Below the pieces are notes generated by a model. It saw only the letters and a program-made list of their open reading frames with translations. It made no database searches and was not told the origin of the DNA. From Craspedostauros australis (taxonomy: Eukaryota; Bacillariophyta; Bacillariophyceae; Mastogloiales; Achnanthaceae), in assembly GCA_026770025.1 (NCBI GenBank), contig JAMXDE010000008.1:1054001-1118000 (forward strand): a stretch of 64,000 nt of DNA, read 5' to 3'. A program made the position numbers and the translations under genes. Positions 44,324-54,155 of this stretch are shown piece by piece; position 1 is the stretch's first letter, and the number at the start of each line of letters is the position of its first letter.

Positions 44324-45361
44324 TTACCGCGACCCCTTCTTCAATGGACACGCGAGCTTGCTCCCGTCTTTGGGTGGGAACTGCGGCTTGCCTCGTGCCG
44401 CACATCGATGGCATTTTCGTCCATGTGCGATCAGCAGACAGTGGAGATCTAGCTTCACGTGCGCTGGGATGCGCTCGTTCAGGTACTCGTACGCGGTTTC
44501 GCGAGTGTTCATGTTCGATGGCAACCATCCCATCTGCTTTGTTATCCTCAACACGTGCGTGTCGACAGGGAATTCCGATCGCCCCAACGTAAAGAGCAAA
44601 ACGCAGGAGATGGTCTTCGGGCCAAGTCCCTTGAATCTGGACAGCTTCTTCTTCACTTCATCGTCCGGCATGTCCCGCAAATACTCAAAGCTAGCTTCAC
44701 CGCGCTCCTTCTGCAGGGTCTGGCACATATCCCAAATGCGTTGCGCTCTGGTCTTGGCAAGTCCTGCGACCTTGATTGGTTCTTCCAGGTCTACCGGCGA
44801 TGGCAGCGCCACCACCATCTTCCAGTCGGGATACGTTTTCTTGAGGTTCGCGAAGGCTCGGATTGTGTTGGCTGCTGTTGTGTTTTGCGACAGCATGGTG
44901 GAGACAACGCCATCCAGCAGGGTATCTTGCTTGCCGCAAGAACCGCTGATCTCCTTGCGCCGTTGGTCGTTCTCCTCCATCACCTCTGGATGTAGTTTCG
45001 CCAGCGCTGCTGTGACCAATTCGCATTCTTTGGCCGATGGATAGTCATTCTTCTCCCCTCCGGATTTCACATTCGTTGGTTGGCTGACGAGGGCTGATGA
45101 TTTTGCGGAATCTGGTTCCACCTTCACGCGCTTAGCACTGCTGACGCTTGATGAAGACACTGTCTCAGGATGCATCGAGTTGGCATTGTCAGGAAGCGTT
45201 GCAATGCTGCTGCTGCCACTGCGCTTCGTGCCTCCACTCTTCTTTTCACTCGTGCATGGAAGCCCCATGGATGTGGATGAAACGCCATCTGGAATCGCAG
45301 CATCGTTGTCAATGCGACCGCGCGCGACGACGCACTGTCTCTTCGACCTTCGCAATCCCAT
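44324..45361 (-). CDS. HhH-GPD DNA glycosylase (endonuclease III-like)
   Basis: The protein has 345 residues in a single exon. Enzymes of this superfamily cut damaged or modified bases from DNA in base excision repair. The first 100 residues are Ser-rich and disordered, with basic clusters (RRSKR, KRVKVE) that may be nuclear signals. The catalytic domain covers about 115-310: LLDGVVSTMLSQNT (148-161), the helix-hairpin-helix GLGPKTIS (245-252) with K249 at the lyase-type lysine position, and D267 in PVDTHV, the general acid/base aspartate. Closest in style to plant nuclear Nth-like glycosylases. C-terminal cysteines are at 308, 317, 320 and 338, not in the C-x6-C-x2-C-x5-C spacing of a 4Fe-4S cluster, so cluster binding is doubtful. 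Substrate cannot be told: oxidised pyrimidines or 5-methylcytosine are both possible for relatives. Confidence 0.85.
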   Translation of the reverse strand: MGLRRSKRQCVVARGRIDNDAAIPDGVSSTSMGLPCTSEKKSGGTKRSGSSSIATLPDNANSMHPETVSSSSVSSAKRVKVEPDSAKSSALVSQPTNVKSGGEKNDYPSAKECELVTAALAKLHPEVMEENDQRRKEISGSCGKQDTLLDGVVSTMLSQNTTAANTIRAFANLKKTYPDWKMVVALPSPVDLEEPIKVAGLAKTRAQRIWDMCQTLQKERGEASFEYLRDMPDDEVKKKLSRFKGLGPKTISCVLLFTLGRSEFPVDTHVLRITKQMGWLPSNMNTRETAYEYLNERIPAHVKLDLHCLLIAHGRKCHRCAARGKPQFPPKDGSKLACPLKKGSR

Positions 45362-45911
45362 CCTGTCGCTTCTATCGATGTCGTCGTTGTCCTCGTTATC
45401 CTCGTTGCTGATGCTGTTGTTGTGGCTGACAAGAGAATGTGGTGCCAGCGTCTACCACACGATTCTGTGAGTTTGCGTTTGGCTGTCAAATGTTTCTTCG
45501 ACGAACACTCACATCAATGCGCACGCACACAAAAACAGTCAGCAACAAAGAAGAAATGCCGCGAAGCCGCGTTCGGCGATGCTGTCCGACGAATCGAATC
45601 AAACAACATCATAACGGTTTTTAACGGTCAATTTCTTTGTCAGCCAGTTGGTCGCTTATCTGCGTTGACGCAATTCCGCAAGGCAATCTGAAATGGATGC
45701 TGGAACAAGCAATAGCTTCGATTTGATTGTCGCCAAATGTATTAGAGGACTCCAATGTACTATGCTTTCAATGTTACGGATCCTCCCATTGTGCCTGCGC
45801 TGTATGGTATGGTAAATGCTGTTGAATCTGAGTTCCGTTGCGTTTGATTTGTCGGAATCGTACGAATACCACCAAAGGTCGCACGTGACCAATCCGGTGC
45901 CAGGTGGCTGC
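45362..45911. other. Intergenic region upstream of the glycosylase gene
   Basis: It contains the glycosylase promoter and the 3' flank of the acyl-CoA synthetase gene, both on the minus strand. Nothing else is recognised. Confidence 0.5.
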
Positions 45912-48264
45912 TCACTTGAAGACTCCCTTCGTTCTGACCTCGTCGAACTCCTTATCGAACTGGTCGACCACGACGCGACGCTGGAGCTTGTTGGCCGCAG
46001 TAAGGCATCCGTTCTCTGGAGTCCATGGCGTGGCCAACAGCGACACGGCGATGAGCTTCTCAAGATGGCTGAGGTCGCTCTTGGCGTGCTGCTCCTTCAT
46101 GGACGCCATGACTGCCTCGTAAACCGCCTTGTCGGTGAGGAGCTTGTCGAAGTCGCCCTCAATGTTGTGCTTCTTGGCCCACTTCTTGGTGTAGGCTTCG
46201 CTGAGCTGCATGAGAGCGACTGGGCGGTCCATCTCTCCGTCTCCGTAACAGCAGATACCTCCGGTCACGGCATCCACGAAGTCGGAGTTTCCGTACACCA
46301 TCTCCATCTTCTCGACGGCGATGTACTCGCCACCCTTCAACTTGACAAGGTTCTTCTTGCGGTCCACGATGCTGATGCTTCCATCTGACATGAATTGACC
46401 GATGTCTCCGGTGTGGAACCATCCGCCTTCCTTGTACTCTTCCTTGGTCTTGTCGGGCATCATGTAGTATCCGCATGTGATGTGGTTACCGCGGACGCAG
46501 ATCTCACCTCTTCCGAACACGTCGTTACCTTCGACGTCCTTGCGGTCCGTGGAAAGGTATGGCAAACCTGCCTTGTCGCGGACATCTGGCGTGGACACGA
46601 GCTTGACCTCGGAAGATGGGATGGGGACACCCTGGATTCCTGGTCTCAGATCGTCAAGGGCTTGGATGGTAAGACCTGCGCATGTCTCGGTGAGTCCGTA
46701 TCCTTGAATGAGTGGGAAACCGAACGCGACGCGGATGAACTCCTGAACTTCTCCGTTGAGCGGGCCACCACCAGAAAGGGCCCACTTCATGTTGCCGCCG
46801 ACGGCCTTCTTGAACTTCTTGAAGACGATGGCATTGAAGAAGGGGGTATCGAATCCGTTTCTGACAGCGAAGGTACGCCATTGGAGGGCGGTGTGAACGA
46901 GGACTTGTGCGACTGGTGATGAGAGGGCAACCTTGGCCAGGAGTCCCTTCTTGATGGTGTCCCAGATCTTTGGCACTGCTGCCATGTGCGTTGGGCCATA
47001 ATGCTCGAGCGCGCCGATTGGGTATGCGCCGGTGGTGGTGAGACTCTTTGGATCAGCGTAACAGAGCATGCAACCGGACGAAAGCGTGCTGAATTCAACC
47101 ATGAGCTCCATAATGTGTGCCAAACTGGTATGTTGTCAAAATGGCAGTCGTAGTAGTAGTAGTAGTAGTAGTCGTGTTGGCAAAGTGCGTTTAGAATGCA
47201 ATAATCATGGGTAGAAAAGTTGGGAGATGACAAAAGCGCGGTGTGAGATTGATGAAATGAAAACATGGGTTGAAGGCCACGCGTATGGCATACATGGATA
47301 TGAACGAGACCATCCATGACACTTACGGCAAGTACGCCATGTATCTGTCTCCGTCGGTCAAGTCAACGAGGATGTCAGCAGAAGCGATCGCGGCGACGAT
47401 ACTCTCGTGGGTGATGACAACGCCCTTGGGCTTTCCGGTACTTCCAGATGTGTACATGATGACGGCGGTGGTCTGCGGCTTGGGTGGGACAGGTGGGAAG
47501 GCCTTGACATCTCCGGACGCGACGAAGTCGTCGAAGCTGATGATGGTGACTCCCTTTGGTGCGGCCGGCAGCTTGATGTCGTCTTTGGCTGGGACGAGGT
47601 CGTTGGTGTAGACGATGGTCTTGAGAGACTTCATCTTGCCGATCTTGTCGACGAGTTTGTCGACGTTGGCCTTGTTACATACGATGACGGGGATGATGTT
47701 GTCGTTGATGGCTTCGACCACGGCGTCGATTCCCAAGGTGGCGTAAACGGTGGTGGCGCACACGGACTGCGTGAAGGCACCGAGGGCGGCGATGAGCCAT
47801 TCTGGGCAGGTGTTTTCGAAGATGGCGATGCGGCTTGGCTCTTTGATCTTGTCGAGGTTGGTTGTGTCCTTGGCGGCCACGCAGCCGGCGGCACGAAGGG
47901 CAGCACCGAATTTGTGCGCCTTCTCACCGACCTCACCGTAGGTCGTGGTGACCAGGTCCATTTCGAATTCCTTGACCTTGGGCGACTTCCATCCGATGAA
48001 CTTGCGCGTCGATGTGCATGTTCGGTCCGCAAACTTCTTGAAAGCATTGGTCGAGATCTCGTACAGAGTGGTGGTTCCTCCGCGTCCCAGCCTGGCGAGG
48101 TTGCCCTTGTATCCGTTGGCGACACGGTGGCTCTCATCGTCACCGACGGCCACAGAGCGAAGCTCTTCTCCCTTGAGGGCCTTGGCGACGGCGTTCACCC
48201 ATCCGAAGGTGACCAAGGTGATCTGTTCGTCGTCCAAGCGTGTTTTGTATGGATTGTTTTGCAT
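45912..48264 (-). CDS. Long-chain acyl-CoA synthetase
   Basis: Two exons on the minus strand, 48264-47327 and 47124-45912, with a GT-AG intron of 202 bp that splits a Pro codon; the junction gives MAYLPLAHIMELM, a conserved LACS motif. The product has 716 residues, close to the usual 650-720. It activates fatty acids with ATP and CoA through an acyl-AMP intermediate, feeding lipid synthesis or beta-oxidation. Motifs are YTSGSTGKPKG (271-281), the YGLTET linker (455-460), WFHTGDIG around 548-555 and VDRKKNLVKLKGGEY near 566-580. The start is the least certain part: the ATG lies in a 14-bp repeat, earlier in-frame ATGs exist, and an acceptor-like CAG shortly downstream would allow an unseen first exon. 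No clear targeting peptide is visible, so its membrane is unknown. Confidence 0.92.
47149..47172. repeat. TAG trinucleotide microsatellite in the LACS intron
   Basis: A run of about eight GTA/TAG units lies within the intron of the acyl-CoA synthetase gene. Confidence 0.85.
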
Positions 48265-48293
48265 AGATTGTTTTGCATAGATTGTTTTGCATA
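48252..48293. repeat. 14-bp tandem repeat at the LACS start
   Basis: Three exact copies of GATTGTTTTGCATA start at 48,252, 48,266 and 48,280, with a partial fourth. Each unit contains CAT, an ATG on the coding strand. Confidence 0.9.
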
Positions 48294-49722
48294 GATTGCC
48301 GTGCATGCGTTGTTTCAGATTGAGATTGGATGCAAGTTGCGTTTCGCAGCAATGTTCGGAGCGAATGTGGGAAAGTTTGGAAGCATTCGACATGCGTGTT
48401 GCATTTCAATTGCATTTGATTTGACGAGTATTACAACGTTTGTTGATTGCGCACAGGAGTTGGCGTTCAACGGTTCGTGGTGACGTGGGTTTGTCGAAGA
48501 TCGTTGGCGGGAGCGAGGGAACGTTGGGCGGGGCAGTAATCATTCGTCATCGATGCGTCCGTGCATGAGGTGTGCAACGAGTGGTGATTCGCAGTCATGG
48601 TGGAAAGAGGGAGAGAGCAATGTGCAGGTGAGACACATGCGTTGCTCATAGTTGCATTGCATGCCGTCGTGATGTTGGGTCAGATCATGCTGCGAGGCAA
48701 GCGCGTTCTCATCGTCTTGCTTTGTTGTGCTTCGCGCGTGCACAGAGACGATCATGGGACGATCAAGGACAGGAGAAGATCCAACGAACGTACCGCGAAG
48801 TCAATCGCGACCAAGAGGACCTGCAGCGGAAGGAAGACGATGCTCATGGTGCTGTGTCTCTCTTTCTGTCTTTGTCTCTGCGTGTATTCTTGCTTGTTGC
48901 TCTGGTATTGTCGTTGTGGCTGCCAATACGACCGTCTTTGCTCTCTCTGTTGCTGCAAAGTTCTCTTCTTCCTTTTGGATTTTATGGCGTCGTGGTAGCG
49001 CCCCGTGACGGATCTCACGAACCGCAGCTTTTCCACGTTGACCGGTTCATTAGATTCAGTGTTGTTGTTGGTCGTGTGTGCCGTTTGGTGTTGTCGTTTC
49101 GATGTCGGAGGTTGTTTCTGCTTTCGTCACGACGACCATCATCGTTGTTCTCCATTTCCGCCCCCTCTTCGCGCAATCTCTTCGCGCGATCTTTCGTGTC
49201 GATGACGAGACATGTCATCAAGAATTTTCGTCATGTGTTGTTGATGATGAGGAAGATCGGGTCCGCAGTCACACTACCACGACTCATTCGAGCACACGAA
49301 GATATGGAGTAGTCCCATGAGTCCAAGATCATGAAGGTCGAACCTTCGTTCGTCAAACGAAACACAAAGAGCAATCGGCAAAAATGAAATCGTGGTGGGT
49401 CTGCAGCACAGCCACGACGCGGAGAGGAGACGGATGGCGCGCCAAGGCAGGGAGAGACGGACGACCAAGATGCCTCTCTTCCATCCTTACACTCCTTGAC
49501 GAGCAGCTCGCAGACGTCTTGCCCCCTCTTGGTTGGCGGTTGAGTGTCCACCGCGAGCCACACACTTGCGAAACAGAGCACGCGCAGATCTATTGTATTA
49601 TATAATAGCTCAGATCTGCCTCCGCAACGAGAGGAACACGACCGATCGCAGCAACACCTCCAATACCAACAGTCGCAACAGTCGCAACAGTCGCAGGAAT
49701 AGCAACAAGGCGAGCAACGACC
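48294..49722. promoter_or_regulatory. Upstream region shared by the divergent LACS and CstF77 genes
   Basis: About 1.4 kb separate the two divergent genes. Frames such as 48,722-49,312 (+) are open but show no motif. A stretch of GTCGCAACA-type repeats just before 49,723 (about 49,670-49,700) is probably CstF77 leader. Confidence 0.4.
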
Positions 49723-52700
49723 ATGCCGACAGATCCACGCAAGAAGGCAGCCGCTGCTCGGCAGCAGTTGCAGCAGCAGATTCCCAGGCATGCGAGCACC
49801 AATGTCGCCGTCAAGCAGGAAGCGCACGTTCCGCCACCACCGCCCGCTGCGGCCATCAAATCGGATCCCGGCCTCCAAGATCAGCAGCAGCGGACGCCGA
49901 TCCTGTTTGCAGGCCAAGATGCGATGGAAGAAGATGAGGATGTGGACATGCCGTTGCAGCCGATGGCATCCGCGGCCACCGCAATGAAGGATGAGTACCA
50001 GCAGCAAGCGCCATTGGCAGCAGCTTCAGCGGTCGGAGATGCTGCCTCGTCTGCGCAAGCTTCGGCGTACGACCACATACCCGCCGCACCACCAGCTGCC
50101 GGCATCCATGGAAACGGCATCATCAATGCCCATGCAAACGCCCATGCAAACGCCGCAGGACGCAGCACCGACCTCATCCCCAACATCATCACTCCCTCCC
50201 CATTCCCGCATCACGAGACAGGCCCGACATCCTCCCGCTTCCGCAATGCCATGAGCCGCATCCAGGACAGCCCCCTCACGGACGTCGAAGCCTGGCAAGC
50301 GCTCATGTCGGAGGTCAACGCCTGCTACCGCACCGTCAAATCATCCATGGAATTGCACTCGCAGTCGGTCGAGACGCACCAGAAGTTGGATTGGATGGAG
50401 AGCTGCTACGGAACCCTCTTCCGTTACTTCCCTTACGCATCGCATTACTATGTCACCATCGCGGAGATGCTGCTGGCACAGAGCGCGCGCGTGGGGGAAG
50501 AGGACGGCCCGGTCAGCGATTACGGATTCGGCGTCTCGCAACGATCGTTGCTGTGTCAGGCCAAGCTCGAGCGGCTCTTTCAAAAGGTGCTCGGCGTTCA
50601 CATGGATGGATCACCGGCTGCCGAGTCACCGCCACTGGCGTACAATGACAAAGTCACGATTGTCGCGACCTCCAACTCCATTCCAGCAGGGGCCGCTGCG
50701 ACTGCAACCAATGGTGAAAATCAACAACAGCAGCAACAGCAACAACAACAACAGCAGGACGAGGAGGAACAGGAAGCACAGACCAATGAGAATGCGATGA
50801 TTGGCGGGATGTGCACTTCGTCTGCAGAACTGTGGTTGCTCTTCGTTAAAACGAGAATGCGCGAGGCACAGCGACAGGCAAGGAACATGAACCCCACCGA
50901 TGGCACCGAATTCGTCCGCAAATGGGCCATGGCCGCGTACGAAACCGCGGTCACGCATGCTGCGTTCGGCGTCAACAACAACCTCGTGTGGAAGGCCTAC
51001 GTGGCGTACGTCCGGACCTGGGTGGTGCCACCGCCACCCGCAATGCCCGGAGGTCCACCGCCACCACCGATCGACAGAGCCCTGCAGCAACGGCAGGAGA
51101 CGCAGCTGCGCGCCATCTATCAACGTCTCGTCACGCATCCCATGACCGGCCTCGATGCCATCTGGCAGGAGTACGAAATGTTCGAACGCAAGCTCAGCGA
51201 GCAGCTGGCGCAGGCGTTGATCGGGGAATTCACACCCAAGTACCAGCACGCGCGCAGCGTCTACCTCGAACGCGATCGATTGTATCCCAAGCAAAGCCTG
51301 CAGATGGACCGCTTGGCCACGACGCCCGCCAACGCCGACGAGGAGGACTACTCCTCCAAGCTGCAGGAGGAGCACAAATTCTTCAAGGTGTGGAAGACCA
51401 GAGTGGCCTACGAACGCACGAATCCAGAACGCTTGACGAACACCAAGGAAGCTGCCAGACGCATCCGGCAAGTCTACAAGGAGATGGCCTGCGTGCTCAC
51501 AAGGCACGCCGAGGTCTGGCACATGTGGGCCATGTGGGAGCTGCATTCGAGCAAGGGGGAAGGCAAGGAGATCGAGCGCGCCCAGCGGGCCCTCAAGGTC
51601 CTTGACTTGGCGCTGGAGCAGATACCGGACAGCGTGCTGCTGGGGTACACGCAGGCACAGATTGTGGAATCCTTCACGGGACGCGCTGCAGATTCCGTCC
51701 ACGTCATGCAGTACTTTGTCAATCGCATCCCGAACACCCTGGGGTATGTCCTGTACCAGCAGCTGATGCGGCGTCACAAGGGCATCAAAGAGGCAAGGGC
51801 GGTGTTTGCCAAAGCCCGACGCGTGTTGGTGCACAAGGAACCGGCAGAGCCATCGGCTAGCACCGCAGAAGCGGGCGCATCAGCGACAGAGGGTGGACAA
51901 AAAGATCAGTCCGAAACTGCGGATGGCAGCAGCTCCGAACTGGACAAGGCACGGCGCATGGTCACCAATCGGCTAGATCCTGCAGTTGGAACAGCAGCGA
52001 GCACACCGCTCGAGTCCGCCGTCGGCAGCACCATGGATGCAGCGAGCCCGGCAGCAAAAGTCAAGCCGGGACGCATCACGTGGCAACTATACGCATCTCA
52101 CGCAACGATCGAACATCGCCTCAACCGCGAACCGGAAATCGCGGCGCGGGTGTATGAGCTAGGTTTGCGCAAGCACGCCTCGTTCCTCACCAAACCAGCC
52201 TACGTCATGAAATATGCCCAGCTGCTGTTGGAACTGCACGACTCAGTCAATCTCCGCGCGCTGCTCACCCGGGCGGTGTCCGCATGCAGCAACCGAGCCA
52301 AGTCGTCCTCGTCTGATGTCGCTGCCTTTTGGGACATGACCTTGCGATTCGAATCTTTGTTGAGCGGCGCAGATCCCACGAATATGGCATCCTTCCACAC
52401 CATCGAACGCAGACGCCGCGAAGCGTTGATGGGTCCCGATATCGAGGACGTCGCCACCGGTGGTCTCGTGGGTGCATCCGATGCGCCTGTGATCGGTTCG
52501 CAACGCACGACCCTGGCGGAGCATCTGGTGCGTGCGGATGGCTACGACGTCAATTCCAACATCGTCAGCGGAATGAGCCGTCTGGTGGACGTCCTCGGCG
52601 TGATGGGACTTTGGGGTGACACGGGAGGTATCGGCGGCGGTGGCTCCGCGACGGCCAGCTCCACCCTGCGACGCCAGCTGGGGATGGTGATGGACATCGA

Positions 52701-53202
52701 ACCGGATGATGAATTCCCCGGCGGCAAGAGCGACGCGGCATACCAGAGACGATACCAATACTCGAACCTCATGGCGGCAGGCATCTCCCACGCCGCAGCG
52801 TTCGAAGACCCGAACGCTGCCAGCGCTTCCGGTGCAACCAGCAACAGCCGGTTGGTTGCCCGATCACAGCAAAACACCGCCATGGCCATGGCCATCCAGC
52901 AGATGCCGGATTGGCTGCGCCCCTTGCTCTCCCTGCTGCCAGCGTCTCGCTCCCGCTCCGCTGTCGTCGGCAAACCGCCCGGGCACATGATCGAGAGAGC
53001 CCTCGGCTCGTTGCGACGAAACAACCTCCCGTCCGAACGTCCCATCCCCAAGACGAAAAAGTCTCAAACCGTCGGTAACAAACATCGGCTGGATCAAGGT
53101 GGGGATTCTTCCGACGATGACGACGATGCGGGCAATCGCAACACTGGGTACAGCTCTCAATTCCGCGCCAGGCAACATGCCAGGCAGCAAACCATGATGT
53201 GA
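49723..53202 (+). CDS. CstF77/Rna14-like pre-mRNA 3'-end processing factor
   Basis: The protein has 1,159 residues in a single exon with an ATG in a good context (ACCATGCC). CstF77/Rna14 is the HAT-repeat scaffold that holds the cleavage-stimulation complex during mRNA 3' end formation. After a Gln/Ala-rich start of about 180 residues, helical HAT repeats run from about 185 to 960, including VWHMWAMWELHSSKGEGKEI and WQLYASHATIEHRLNREPEIA. The domain is interrupted by inserts: a run of about a dozen Gln followed by an acidic patch (50,719-50,790), a proline loop (VVPPPPAMPGGPPPPP, about 51,030-51,077) and a Ser/Glu-rich linker near 51,845-52,070. The C-terminus is basic and ends with a short acidic block (DDDDDAG). 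It is longer than the human protein (about 717) because of these inserts and tails. Identification rests on the HAT pattern and gene order of motifs, so a related HAT protein is a minor alternative. Confidence 0.82.
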   Translation: MPTDPRKKAAAARQQLQQQIPRHASTNVAVKQEAHVPPPPPAAAIKSDPGLQDQQQRTPILFAGQDAMEEDEDVDMPLQPMASAATAMKDEYQQQAPLAAASAVGDAASSAQASAYDHIPAAPPAAGIHGNGIINAHANAHANAAGRSTDLIPNIITPSPFPHHETGPTSSRFRNAMSRIQDSPLTDVEAWQALMSEVNACYRTVKSSMELHSQSVETHQKLDWMESCYGTLFRYFPYASHYYVTIAEMLLAQSARVGEEDGPVSDYGFGVSQRSLLCQAKLERLFQKVLGVHMDGSPAAESPPLAYNDKVTIVATSNSIPAGAAATATNGENQQQQQQQQQQQQDEEEQEAQTNENAMIGGMCTSSAELWLLFVKTRMREAQRQARNMNPTDGTEFVRKWAMAAYETAVTHAAFGVNNNLVWKAYVAYVRTWVVPPPPAMPGGPPPPPIDRALQQRQETQLRAIYQRLVTHPMTGLDAIWQEYEMFERKLSEQLAQALIGEFTPKYQHARSVYLERDRLYPKQSLQMDRLATTPANADEEDYSSKLQEEHKFFKVWKTRVAYERTNPERLTNTKEAARRIRQVYKEMACVLTRHAEVWHMWAMWELHSSKGEGKEIERAQRALKVLDLALEQIPDSVLLGYTQAQIVESFTGRAADSVHVMQYFVNRIPNTLGYVLYQQLMRRHKGIKEARAVFAKARRVLVHKEPAEPSASTAEAGASATEGGQKDQSETADGSSSELDKARRMVTNRLDPAVGTAASTPLESAVGSTMDAASPAAKVKPGRITWQLYASHATIEHRLNREPEIAARVYELGLRKHASFLTKPAYVMKYAQLLLELHDSVNLRALLTRAVSACSNRAKSSSSDVAAFWDMTLRFESLLSGADPTNMASFHTIERRRREALMGPDIEDVATGGLVGASDAPVIGSQRTTLAEHLVRADGYDVNSNIVSGMSRLVDVLGVMGLWGDTGGIGGGGSATASSTLRRQLGMVMDIEPDDEFPGGKSDAAYQRRYQYSNLMAAGISHAAAFEDPNAASASGATSNSRLVARSQQNTAMAMAIQQMPDWLRPLLSLLPASRSRSAVVGKPPGHMIERALGSLRRNNLPSERPIPKTKKSQTVGNKHRLDQGGDSSDDDDDAGNRNTGYSSQFRARQHARQQTMM
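50719..50757 (+). repeat. CAA/CAG tract coding polyglutamine
   Basis: An interrupted CAA/CAG run encodes about a dozen Gln within an insert of the HAT-repeat protein. Confidence 0.9.
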
Positions 53203-54155
53203 TCGAGTTCTCGCAGAACGTTGGTCGTTTGGGTTGGAATACAAGGATCATAGTACTCTAGAGAGAGTAGTATAGATACCAACGGACTTTTGTTCTGATG
53301 TTGCCTACTCCGATTATGTAATACAATATGTGGACACGAGTAAGCGCGCATAGTCTTCGAACAGATTAGGCTTTGGTGAAGATGGGTCATTCTCATTGCT
53401 GGGAGGGGTTCGTTCTGTGTGCAGGAATGGCGACGCGGCGAACTCAACAACTGTCAACTTCCCGGCGTCCATGCAGGGAAGAGATCTTATCAGCAGTGCA
53501 TCATTTTCACCGAAGTGGCCTCGACAGGCAGATCCGCCACAATGGGGAAACACCTGAAACTTACCGGCCACCAACACCGCCAACAAGCTAACTCGTAACA
53601 CGTTGAGTAAAAGGGGTCCCAGTTGAAGAGGGCTCAAGGGGTTATGGATTCGCGAAATAGAACAGGTCGTCGCCAGTTCATGAGAGAGGATCAAGTGTCA
53701 CTTCCTTGTGTCCACACACAACGTGAACTGGTTCCGAGGCGGCTTCCTCGGCACGCTATTTTACGTACCATGGAGATGCTCTTCCAGTAGAGGACCCCAT
53801 TCCGCGATCGGCCGTTGGTGCTTTCCTTCCCACCACCTGAGCACGACACCATCACCTCGCAGATGGAAGTAAGGACGGAAGGAAGGAGATGGAAGAAGAG
53901 ACTTGGTCAAACAAATGTATCGCGCGACACTCTCTGCCAACAACGCGCATCCCTGAATGCTCTCGTTAGGAATCGCCGACTACCATGAAGCCGCTTTCAA
54001 CGCATCACGACCGCACATCTTTGCAAATCGGCGCCCATAGAGCACTTCATGATACAATAATAGTCTCAACAGCATCGTCTCATAAATATTGAGCACCGAG
54101 GATACGACTTCCAACATAAATACTCCAAGCACCGCCTTGTCAACTTACAGCAACC
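53203..54155. other. Intergenic region with a hairpin 3' of the CstF77 gene
   Basis: An imperfect inverted repeat with 10-bp arms and one mismatch (53,250-53,259 with 53,264-53,273, 4-nt loop) lies 48 bp after the stop codon. No gene is recognised in the rest. The right end is the promoter of the Cys-rich secreted protein gene. Confidence 0.5.

Noticed and set aside
47407-48294. 295-codon plus-strand frame
   Set aside because: Complement of the first LACS exon.
50626-51834. 402-codon minus-strand frame
   Set aside because: Shadow of the CstF77 frame; its poly-Leu run is the complement of the poly-Gln tract.
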